Assembly: GCA_954871525.1 (NCBI GenBank)
Contig: OX940868.1
Coordinates: 12,018,056-12,082,055, forward strand
Reading direction: 5' to 3'
Length of the DNA: 64,000 nt
From: Parietaria judaica
Lineage: Eukaryota > Streptophyta > Magnoliopsida > Rosales > Urticaceae
Below, piece by piece: positions 25,201 through 34,987 of the stretch (positions are counted from its first letter, which is position 1; every line of letters begins with the position of its first letter). The notes beneath the pieces are model-generated. The model did no database searches. It worked only from the letters and a program-made list of their open reading frames with translations, and was not told the origin of the DNA. Both the position numbers and the translations under genes were made by a program.

Positions 25201-28200
25201 ATAGTTGGCTCGGATAGTCATCCCGTGGTCTCCACGAAGACCGTGATGCCCGAACCACCCGTTTTGAATAGTTCAACGGATCCCGAAGTCTCTAATCATC
25301 GATCTCTGGGCCAAGACTAACCCACATCTTCGACTAGCTAGACGATCGGTCAAAGTTTCCACGGATTGGGTAGGGGCTATTACCTTTTCTCACTTATTAA
25401 AATGAACATAGAAACCAACTAATTAATTAAGATTGAACCGCATAGGTTAATAATGGAATTAATGAAATAATTTTATAATTAATAAAATCAATGTTATAAT
25501 AGCCGTCGCTTGATAGCGAGGCTTGATGCCAGGTATGGTTGCATTGGTTTGATATTCGTTAATATATATTATGTTTATGGTTACGTCGCGATGACGTATG
25601 TTGATATGGTACCCGCTTCGGGCGGATGATGATTATTATGATATGGTACCCGCTTCGGGCGGATGATGATTATTATGATATGGTACCCGCTTCGGGCGGA
25701 TGACATGTGTGTTGATATGGTACCCGCTTCGGGCGAATGAGCTTCTGACGAGCATCTGGCTACTGCGCAGTAGGCCGGATATGATTATGGATATGATTGG
25801 TAACCCAAAAGGCATCATTTCGACCCATGGGGAACTGGCTGTCTTTGGTGGTGATTATAATCCTGAGTCGAGGGCGAGTTACGATTAGGGACTTCTAGTA
25901 CACCTGTGCTCGTGCCTTAAGGACTCGATGAGATATAGTGGAATAAAGGCGCAAGCTAACTCGGCATGGACCACCGAAATGATTTGACTTTTGTGGGGTA
26001 TATTTATTTATTTATATTATTGTTGAAAATGATTGAAAATGGTGATGAAATGGTTTATGTTGGCGTTTAATTTATTTTTTATTGAAAATTGACTAATAAA
26101 GGTTCGGTAAAGAGAATTGGTAATAGATTCCCTACTGAGCGTGTGGTGCTCACCCTTTCCATATACATCTTTTTTCTTCCAGTTACAGGTGGTGTTCAGT
26201 GTCAGACTCCGGATGAGGAGTAGTTGATTTAGGAAGATCCACCTGTTGATTTTGGTTACCCGTACCATTAGTGATCGTCGAGGTGAATTTCGTATTATGT
26301 GTCGATCTTTTGTTTTGGACATGTAATGGATTAAATTAATGATAATGTGATGGTGATAGTTTATATTTGTCACTTTATGGTGTTTTATAAACTGTGGTCG
26401 TTAATGTTGTATTGTCGTTTTAAGTCCCATGGGAAAAAGTTATGTGTTTGTTGACGTGGACGTTGAATATTCAACGGTATCGTTTGAATGATGACGTGTC
26501 ATTGACCGATCCAAGTTTGAAAAGTCGTTGTTTTCGTCTTATTCTACTAACCCGCATCTAGGGGCGTTACAGTGTGGTATCAGAGCCTAGGTTACGACAC
26601 TTAGGGTACAATACCATATAGTTATTTATTTTCTTTAAGTGTTTTGGTGGTGTATTATTTTGTATCACCATCCATGATCCTGACATTTTAATCTTTTTAC
26701 AGTTGTCAACATGGTCTAGAATTCTCGAAATACCCCTGATACGCGTCCCCCGTTCGATTTTAATCAATGAACGATGTATTCCAAACCATGCAACAAGTAG
26801 CACAACCACGAGATTCTGCGGCTAGAATGAGGAGAACCTTTGGGGAGTTCATGAACCAATCCCCTCCGAAGTTTGAAGGATTCCATGATCCCGCCACTGG
26901 TGGTGAGAGATGGTTAGAGTTGGTTGAGATGAAGTTTGAGGTGCTCGATATTCCAAATTGAATACCGTGTTAGTTTCGCCACTTATCTTTTTGAGGGCCC
27001 AGCGGCTCAATTGTGGAATATGTACCAGAAAGATACCGGGGTGAATGAACCGACATGGTCAGGCTTTGTTTCGGCGTTCTTGGCGTACTATGTTCCAGAG
27101 GACTATCGTCTGGGGAAGATATATGAGTTCTCCCAGATGACTCAAGGGAGTATGACAGTTGCAGAGTATAAGGCAAAGTTTGTTGAGTTGTCGCGATATA
27201 ACCCAGATGCCGTGGCTAACCCTGCAGCTAGAATAGTGGAGTTACGGCAAGGACTTCGACAGTGGATTTGTGAGACCTTGGCGCCATTGCGTTTTTCTGA
27301 TTTCTCAGAACTTGTCGTTTAAGCTAAAAACACCGAAGCAGAGCAAATCATAATTATCAGGCAAGACAGAGGGTCTCTGAGGCGAGAGATAAAAATACAC
27401 AAAGGAAAGGCAAAAGTTATAGTCAGGGTCCCTACAGTAGCGGTTCGAATGCTAGTTCAGGTTCTTGTTCATCTGGCAGTCGGAGATACTCGCCTCATGG
27501 TACTTTCCACCTCTGTGGGCATCTAGGCCATTACAAACACGAATGTCCGTTTTCACAGCAACAGTTCCAACCGCAGATATCTCACACCCAACCTATTGGG
27601 AGCCAGAGTTTCTCCTTGCCAGGTGGTGCGAATCAAAATCGTCCATTGTCAAACCAGAGTCCTATACCCAACCATTCGATGGGGTTTCAGCCTCGAGGTT
27701 TTGCTCCACAGAGACCTCAAGGATTTGGTTTTCCTTTTGGTCAGATGACACCAGTGGCTACACCGTCGTCAGGAAGTCACAATAATTTCTGCCTTCAAGG
27801 GAGTGGTGGCTCAGGCGGAGGACAAAATAGAAGTGGCAGATCGCGGTCGAGAAAAAACAGAAGGGAAAGGAAAATCATATACCGTTACGGATGTCGAGGC
27901 CCAGGGGAAAGAAGTCGTCAACGGTATGATTCTTGTTTCTAACTGTTTATCTCGTGTATTGTTTGATACGAGGGCATCACATTCTCTTATTTCGAAGGAT
28001 CTCGCGTCATCTTTGGGGATACATATCGAGGCATGCACTGTTTTGATAGAGTTATCTACTCCTATAGGGGGATTTTAGGAGATTTCAGTGATTTGCAGGT
28101 CATGTAAGCTCGTCATCGAGGAGGGAAAATTCACAGCAGATCTGTTAATTCTTCCTATGACCGAGTTTGATGTAATATTGGGAATGGATTGGTTGTCTAA

Positions 28201-31200
28201 GTATCGTGCTATAGTGGATTTCTACAGGAGACGTGTCACCCTCAGAGAGAAAGATGGACAAGTTATTGAATATCAGGCCAAAGGTGGAATATGGCCCCAT
28301 AATCCTATCTTGAAATCTCTTCTTAGAGGAAAGATGAATCTTGAAGGGTCGATAGTTAATTGTGCTATTGAAGATGTAGAGAAAAGTGCCTTAAACCCGT
28401 ACACCCCTGTAGTAAAAGAATTTGATGATGTGTTTCCATCAGAGCTTTCGATACTTCCTCCGTAACGTGAGATTGAGTTTGGCATTGACTTACTTCCTGG
28501 GTGTTCTTCGATCTCTATGGCTCCTTACCGTATGGCTTCAACAAAATGGGCAGAATTGAGGAAGCAGTTAGACGACTTGTTAAGTAAAGGGTTTATCAAA
28601 CAGAGTACATCTCTGTGGGGAGCGCCAATCCTATTTGCTAAGAAAATCGATGGTATTTTACGCCTTTGTGTGGACTACAGGTAACTCAACAAGGTAACAA
28701 TTGATGACTACAGGTAACTCAACAAGGTAACAAGGTAACTCAACCCTTTGTCGCGCATTGATGACTTATTCGACCAATTGGGAGGATGCAAGTATTTCTA
28801 AAAGATAGAGTTGCGGTCGGGCTACCACTAGTTGAGGATTCGAGATGCTGACACTCTGAAGACAGCGTTCCGTACACGATATAGTCACTTTGAGTTCACG
28901 GTTATGCCTTTTGGTTTAACGATCGCTCCAGTAGCGTTTATGGACTTAATGAATAGAGTTTTCCAACCACAGTTGGATCGATTTGTTGTTGTCTTTATTG
29001 ACGACATACTTATCTATTCAAGAACTTTAAAAGAACACACAGAACATTTGCGGATTGTTTTGCAAAATTTGTGGGACCATCGTTTATATGCGAAGAAATA
29101 AAAATGCAAATTATGGATGAGCGAAGTGAAGTTCTTAGGCCACGTGATCTCGCAAGAAATTATTGCCGTAGACCCGTCAAAGATTGAAGCTATCTTGAAT
29201 TGGAGGCAGCTAAGAAATGTGGCAGAAGTTTGAAACTTCCTAGGGCTTGCAGGCAATTACAAGAAGTGCGTGGAGAATTTTTCAAAAAATATCGCGCCCC
29301 TAAGCAAGCTTACCAGAAAAGATGTTCAGTTCAGATGGGATGATAGATGTGAAAAGTATTTTTCAAAATTTAAACGACGATTAACGAGTGCTCCTGTCCT
29401 TATTTTTCTCAATGTAGTTGTTTACGGTGTATACTGATGCATCTCGAAGTCGACTAGGCTGTGTGTTTATGCAACAAAGGAGAGTGGTGGCATATGGTTC
29501 TAGGCAGTTGAAGCCGCATGAACAAAATTATCCTACCAACGACTTAGAGCTGGCAGCAGTGATATTTGTACTCAAAATATGGCGTTGTCATCTTTACGGC
29601 TCAAGATTTGAGATATTCACCGATCTTAGTCTCAAGTAGTTTTTCACGCAGAGAGACTTGAATCTACAACGACGAAGATGGGTGGAGTATATGGAAGATT
29701 ATGAATTTCTTCTACAGTATTACCCAGGAAAAGCAAATGTGGTGGCCAATGCATTAAGTCGGAAGAACCATGGTTTGGTTGCTTCTCTGAACTTGGAGCC
29801 ATGGAAGAGATCAGTTACCATTGGCGATTACAATATAGAATTCCATAATGATGGGTATAAAGCATATGCGTATAACGTCATAGCCGTTCCATCAATGGTA
29901 CTCCAAGTTAGACAAAGTCAGTGGAGCGATGAAACAATACAAGAGATATGGAATTGATTACAAGCTGGAGAACAACTTGAAGGATGGAATGTGGGAGTCG
30001 ATGGATTTTTATTGTACAAAGGAAGGCTTGCGGTAGCTGATGATGCTACACTACGAAGCGTCATCTTACATGAAGCTCATCGCTCCAAGTTTTCTATTCA
30101 CCTAGGCAGTACGAAGATGTACCAAGATCTTAAGAGGCAATATTATTGGTACGAAATGAAGTCGGATGTGGCGATGTTCGTGAAGAGATGTCCAGTTTGA
30201 CAAATGGTCAAAGCAGAGCATCAAAGACCCGGCGGAGAGATTAGGCCACTGAAAATATCCGAGTGGAAATGGGACTGCATCACTATGGACTTCGTTTCGG
30301 GACTCCCTCGGTCTTGGGGTGGACATGATGCGATGTAGGTGATCGTTGGTAGACTTACAAAATCAGCCCACTTTATCCCCATTCGGACAAATTACGAAGT
30401 TTCGAAACTTTGTAAACTATATGTGGAATAGTAAAGCTTCATGGGGTTCCTGTTTCAATAGTTTCCAACCGAGACGCTTGTTTCACCTCAAAGTTTTGGA
30501 TAACATTACAAAAAGAAATGGGAACCGATTTGAGTTTGAGTACAGATTTTCATCCTCAGACCGATGGCCAATCAGAGCGAGTAATTCAGATTTTAGAAGA
30601 CATGCTTCGGGCGTGCGCCTTGGATTTTTGAGGAAAGGGGAAGGAGAAACTACCATTCGTGGAGTTCCCTTACAGCAATAGCTTTCAGGCTAGTATTGGT
30701 ATGGCACCGTATGAGGCCTTTTATGGCCGACCTTATCGTTCACCTCTTTGTTGGGCCGAGTATGAAGATCTTATTACTCTCGGTCCTTCCTACCTCATAG
30801 ATACAACATAAGCGATTAAGCTTATTCGGGAAAGACTTAAGACTGCTCAAAGTCGCCAGAAGAGTTATGGGGATCAATGAAGAAGGCCACTTGAATTCAT
30901 GGTTGGTGACAATGTATTCCTGAAGGTGACGCCCATGCGTGGTGTTTTCTGTTTCGGAATAAGAGGAAAGTTGGCTCCGCGATACACTGGTCCGTTCGAG
31001 ATAGTTGAAAGAGTCGGGCCACTTGCCTACAGGCTTGATTTACCTCCGCAATTATCTCATGTTCACAATATATTTCATGTGTCGATATATAGAAAATATG
31101 AACCCGATCCACAAGAAATCATTGATGGACAGAGAGACCTATTCAAGAATTGCGACGTACGCAGAACACCGACTTCATATTATCGACCGTGAAGTCAAAG

Positions 31201-34200
31201 TCCTTCGTGGAAGAGAATTTCCTCTAGTTAAAGTTGTATGGCAGAACCAAGACCCTAGAGAGGCAACATGGGAGTTAGAGTCGAAGATGATGGAGAAGTA
31301 CCCATTTTTGTTCGGGGGTAGTTTCGTTTAAATTTCAAGGACAAAATTTTTAAAGGGGTTGAGTATTGTCAAGCCCAAAATGTCAGTAAGGGTTCGAATA
31401 CCCCCTTTTCCTCCCCCCCCCCCCCTCCCCTTCTCTTCTCTTCTTCTCTCTCCTTCCTCCCGTACCTCTCTCTTGCTCTTCTTGAAATTTCTCCCTCAAC
31501 CAAAGTTCAGAGCTTGATAACTCGGTCAGCGGAAGGTGCGGGTTTAAAACTCTAGATATTTTTAGTTTCGGTTTGATTTTAAGAAATTTAACACCGTAAC
31601 CATATTCATGGAGCTTATTAGAGTTTGTTGGTGGTAACACCTCGGTGTCTCTGCCGTCGATCGTCGCCGTTGGCCGCCGTCGTCATTTTCCGATCTCAAA
31701 ATTAATTGAGGGGTTTTGAAGCCCTCGTCGAGGAAATCGAAAGCCCTCGACCGTAATCGTCATCAGACTCTCGGTGAGCTCGAATTTCCTTGCCCTAGTT
31801 TCTGATTTTGAGATGATAAAATTAGGTCTATTATGGGCTTTGATTGATGAAATTAACCTCGCCATTGTGTTTAGAATAGTCAAATTAGGCTAGGAGAGAT
31901 ATTACATCAACGTATTGATGCCCGTTTTGCTGTCTCGTTTTGCATGCCCGACTGGAATTCGGCCCGGGTTAATTTTCAGCGTATCGGGTATTCAATTGAA
32001 AATTTAAATTCCAATCTTTGTAGTATTTTACTTATGGAAGGTATCGGTGTTATAGGTGGCACGGATAGTCGTCCCGTGGTCGCGTCGAAGACCGTGCTGT
32101 CCGAACCACCCGTTTTGAATAGTTCAACGGATCGCGAAGTCTCTAATCATCGATCTTAGGGCCAAGATGAACCCACATCTTCGACTAGCTAGTCGATCGG
32201 TCAAAATTTTCACAGATTGAGATATGGGCTATTACATTTTCTCGCTTATTAAAATGAACGTAGAAACCAACTAATTAATTAAGATTGAACCACATAGGTT
32301 AATAATGGAATTGATGAAATGATTTGATAATTAATAAAATCACTGTTATAATAGTCGTTGCTTGATAGCGAGGCTGGATGCCAGGTATGGTTGCATTGGT
32401 TTGATATTCGTTATTATGTATTATATTTATGGTTAAATCGGGATGATGTATGTTGATATGGTACCAGATTCGGGCAGATGATGATTATTATGATATGGTA
32501 CTTGCTTCGGGTGAATGATGTGTATGTTGATATGGTACCCGCTTTGGGCGAATAAGCTGCTAACGAGCATTTGGCTACAGCGCAGTAGGCCGGATATGAT
32601 TATGGATATGGATATGATTGGTAACCCAAAAGTCAACATTTCGACCCATGGCGAACTGACCGTCTTTGGTGGTGATTATGAACCCGAGTCGAGGGCGAGT
32701 TACGATTAGGGATTTCTAGTACACCTGTGCTCGTGCCTTGAGGACTCGATGAGATATAGTGGAATAAAGGCGCAAGCTAACTCGGCATGGACCACCGAAA
32801 TGATTTGACTTTTGTGGGGTATATTTATTTATTTATATTATTGTTGAAAATGATTGATAATGGTGATGAAATGGTTTATGTTGGCGTTTAATTTATTTTT
32901 TATTGAAAATTGACTAATTAAGGTTCGGTAAAAATAATTGGTAATAGATTCCCTATTGAGCGTGTGGTGCTCACCCTTTCCATATACATCTTTTTTCTTC
33001 CAGTTACAGGTGGTGTTCAGTGTCAGACTCCGGATGAGGAGTAGTTGATTTAGGAAGATCCACGTGTTGATTTTGGTTACCCGTACCCTTAGTGATCGTT
33101 GAGGTGAATTTCGTATTTTGTGTCGATCTTTTGTTTAGGACATGTAATGAATTAAATTAATGATAATATGATGGTGATTCTTTATATTTTTCGTTTTATG
33201 GTGTTTCATATACTGTGGTCGTTAATGTTGTATTGTCGTTTTAAGTCCCATGGGCAAAAGTTATGTGTTTGTTGACGTAGACGTTGAATATTCAACGGTA
33301 TCGTTTGTATGATGATGTGTCATTGACTAGTCCAAGTTTGAAAAGTCGTTGTTTTTTTCTTATTCTACTAACCCCCATTTACGGGCGTTATAGAAGGTCT
33401 CACTCGAAAAGGCGTGATTAGTTTTTGCCCTACCTGATGCACAAACATTCCTTAAAGAGCCGATAGAGACCTGATCTCCAAAGGCAGTACAAGCAGTTGG
33501 GGACCACCATGGACCATGAAAGTAGTGTTTTTTCAATCCTTGTAATCCGAGCTCATTAAAAAGTACAAATTTATGTATATAAATAATATAAGAAGTCCTT
33601 CATAAAGGGCTAAGGCTAGTAATCTTGAGAAAATGCACCACGAGATATATTATCTCCAATCCCAAGAGAAGTCTTGCTTTCTTCATCCATTTTTTACTAA
33701 AGAATCCAAGCTTGTACTTGTTCTTCTCGAAACAATTGTACAAAAAAAGGCATCAAGATAGAGAAAATGAAGAGGATGACAAACAATTTGCTCTATTTTC
33801 TTTCTCATCCATTTCCTAAAACTGCTTATTAATTTGCATACGATTTTAACGTAAACATACTGCCTTATTGGCCCCGGTAAATCTTATCTAAAGTCGGCGT
33901 TTGTGACTAGTGAAAGCGGTTTTCACCCTCAACACTAACTGAAATATCATTTTAAACACTTAGGTATTTTTTTGTCATTTTTTTTAGTTTTGAGAATATG
34001 TATGTAACTTTCAATTACTTAGGGTTATTTATGCCAATACTTTCTCTAATGCTCGTAATTTTAGAAAATATAGGTAAAAGTACCTTAAGTGCTCAAAGTC
34101 ATATTCTAATCTTACTTTTAAAGGAAAATGTACAGAATTGTTAAAAAAAATTAATTTCGTTAGTACCAAACTTTCAAAAAAATATTAATACTTCGGTATT

Positions 34201-34583
34201 TATGATAATAAATCTAATTTAGGTGTTCATTTCTACAATAATAACTTAAGAACTTGTGATATTTTTGTAATTTTTAACCACCGATTCTATATTTCATGTA
34301 TAAGATATCTTGTCGCTAATAAATTATATAAACTTTAGTATTTACATCGTCAATAATAACTTAAGATCTTATGGCGGAATAAATATTGGTATTTGGTGAA
34401 AGTTAACTATTTAGTACTGACAGAAAAAATTATTTTTAATGAAATTTTATATTTTTACCTTTAAAAAATAAGATTTAGAATGTGTCAGTAAACTTTAAAG
34501 TACTTCAAGGTAGTTCTACGAGTATCGTCCCTAGCATTTATTATTAAAGTTATATCAAGATAATTGATTGAATTAGCAAGTTC

Positions 34584-34625
<42 letters not shown>

Positions 34626-34987
34626 CTAGAATGATGTACATGACTTAATAAATTAAAATAATTTGTTCTTGGCAACTTTTTCCACTTGAATTTACCGGGA
34701 AATGATGAGAGTTTCATGGATCTTTTTGTCAGAAAAACCCTCAGCTCGCCTTGATCATGACCCTCGAAGAGGCATATCAGGACAGCCGCTCTGCTCTCCC
34801 TCCCACCGGAACACTGTTGTTTTAGTCCATCCCCTCCACTCGGGGCGTCATCGTTTCGTTCCTCGCCCCCGTCGACCGACATCGGTGTTTTATGAAGTTG
34901 CTGCTGTTTGGCTACTCTCTCTAGCATTTGGCTTCCATTCTCGTCTGCATTATCGCAACAATGAATAGCCGGGCTTATGCAACTCAT
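21419..34987 (-). CDS. Nudix hydrolase, NUDT15/NUDT22-like (CoA-diphosphatase type), 4 exons, frame break in exon 4
   Basis: The family hydrolyses nucleoside diphosphates linked to other groups, notably CoA and its derivatives; plant members act in mitochondria or other organelles. Exons on the minus strand: 34987-34696, 23897-23752, 23623-23501, 21629-21419, all with GT/AG introns. Joined length would be about 256 aa. Visible: [11 protein letters not shown] (66-76), the UPF0035-type segment [21 protein letters not shown] (86-106), the Nudix helix REAFEEIGL (120-128) with metal-binding Glu121, Glu124 and Glu125, [20 protein letters not shown], and [10 protein letters not shown]. The ATG at 34987 is used; the frame is open further upstream but has only GTG at 35002, so an upstream targeting exon is possible. 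Intron 1 is 10,798 bp and holds a gypsy element. In exon 4 the family C-terminus ([12 protein letters not shown]) is in another frame after an AAAA run at 21536-21539, so the gene is either disabled at its C-terminus or the sequence has a one-base error. Confidence 0.82.
21536..21539 (-). other. Site of the one-base frame break in Nudix exon 4
   Basis: On the minus strand GGGGACTTTTCTCATC encodes SQGDF and then shifts. With one T fewer the frame would continue into [10 protein letters not shown] and end at the stop 21421-21419. As written, the frame ends at 21444. A homopolymer is a common place for both real indels and base-calling errors. Confidence 0.75.
21630..23500 (-). other. Nudix intron 3
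   Basis: 1871 bp, donor ATCCAG|GTTCGCGC and acceptor AATGCAG|CGAGAG on the minus strand. AT-rich, with an AAT trinucleotide run (about 22165-22213), T-rich tracts (about 22623-22660 and 22962-22983), and TIR-remnant words such as GCGGCATATTCC near 22020. No gene inside. Confidence 0.8.
24414..26571 (+). repeat. 5' LTR of the gypsy element
   Basis: 2158 bp. It holds four 37-bp tandem units with a CCCG/CGGG hairpin at 25603-25750. The 3' LTR has the same overall sequence but lacks about 110 bp of this copy. Confidence 0.85.
25603..25750 (+). repeat. 37-bp tandem repeat, four copies, in the 5' LTR
   Basis: GATATGGTACCCGCTTCGGG starts at 25603, 25640, 25677 and 25714, an exact 37-bp period. Each unit can fold as CCCG-CTT-CGGG. 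The 3' LTR has fewer and more diverged units (about 32455-32550). Confidence 0.9.
26767..27322 (+). pseudogene. gypsy gag remnant
   Basis: The frame from 26767 reads [20 protein letters not shown], then breaks near 26945-26960 and continues in another frame with [13 protein letters not shown] and [11 protein letters not shown], the retrotransposon gag core, and then [16 protein letters not shown]. The stop at 27320 precedes the nucleocapsid region. Farther on, at about 27508-27550, a CCHC knuckle reads [14 protein letters not shown]: the first Cys is Phe. Confidence 0.8.
27940..29957 (+). pseudogene. gypsy protease, RT and RNase H remnant
   Basis: Protease: [12 protein letters not shown] near 27957-27990; the active-site triplet is DTR where DTG or DSG is expected. 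[22 protein letters not shown], then [32 protein letters not shown] and the catalytic FIDDILIYS at about 28995-29020. RNase [17 protein letters not shown] and FTDLSLK. Stops occur at about 28076, 28463, 28684, 29099, 29232 and 29637. A short duplication of CTACAGGTAACTCAACAAGG at about 28676-28730 interrupts the RT. Confidence 0.85.
29958..31331 (+). pseudogene. gypsy integrase and chromodomain remnant
   Basis: The zinc-binding part ([22 protein letters not shown] to FVKRCPV) is cut by a stop at 30198. The core follows as [15 protein letters not shown], with stops and frameshifts between 30330 and 30680. The C-terminal part reads [22 protein letters not shown] and [17 protein letters not shown] final frame shift leads to the chromodomain, [19 protein letters not shown], at about 31256-31313. 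The chromodomain identifies the element as a chromovirus. Confidence 0.85.
31367..33392 (+). repeat. 3' LTR of the gypsy element
   Basis: 2026 bp. Compared with the 5' LTR it lacks the segment between two CCGGA words (about 24594-24700 in the 5' copy), the mark of a deletion between short direct repeats. A C-rich tract lies near 31407-31431. Confidence 0.85.
34586..34622. repeat. AT dinucleotide microsatellite
   Basis: About 18 AT units close to the exon 1 end of Nudix intron 1. Confidence 0.9.

Larger units (their letters stand above)
24414..33392 (+). mobile_element. Ty3-gypsy chromovirus (Tekay/Del-like), degraded, inside Nudix intron 1
   Basis: LTRs at 24414-26571 and 31367-33392 start TGTAAAGCCC / TGTCAAGCCC and end TTACA / TTATA. 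A canonical primer-binding site TGGTATCAGAGCC follows the left LTR (26575), and ACAAAATTTTTAAAGGGG precedes the right one. Internal order gag, protease, RT, RNase H, integrase, chromodomain is that of chromoviruses; the chromodomain text fits the Tekay/Del lineage. The 5-bp flanks (AACAG and GAAGG) do not match. Many stops and frameshifts indicate an old, inactive copy. It is antisense to the host Nudix gene. Confidence 0.9.
23898..34695 (-). other. Nudix intron 1 (10.8 kb)
   Basis: Donor TTTCCCG|GTAAATTC at 34695 and acceptor TGTATAG|GAGATGTTG at 23898 (minus strand). This acceptor gives [11 protein letters not shown], the family sequence; another AG 12 bases upstream would insert four residues. 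The intron encloses a gypsy element read on the opposite strand, plus a short TIR-like pair at about 34076-34513 and an AT microsatellite at 34586-34622. Confidence 0.8.
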
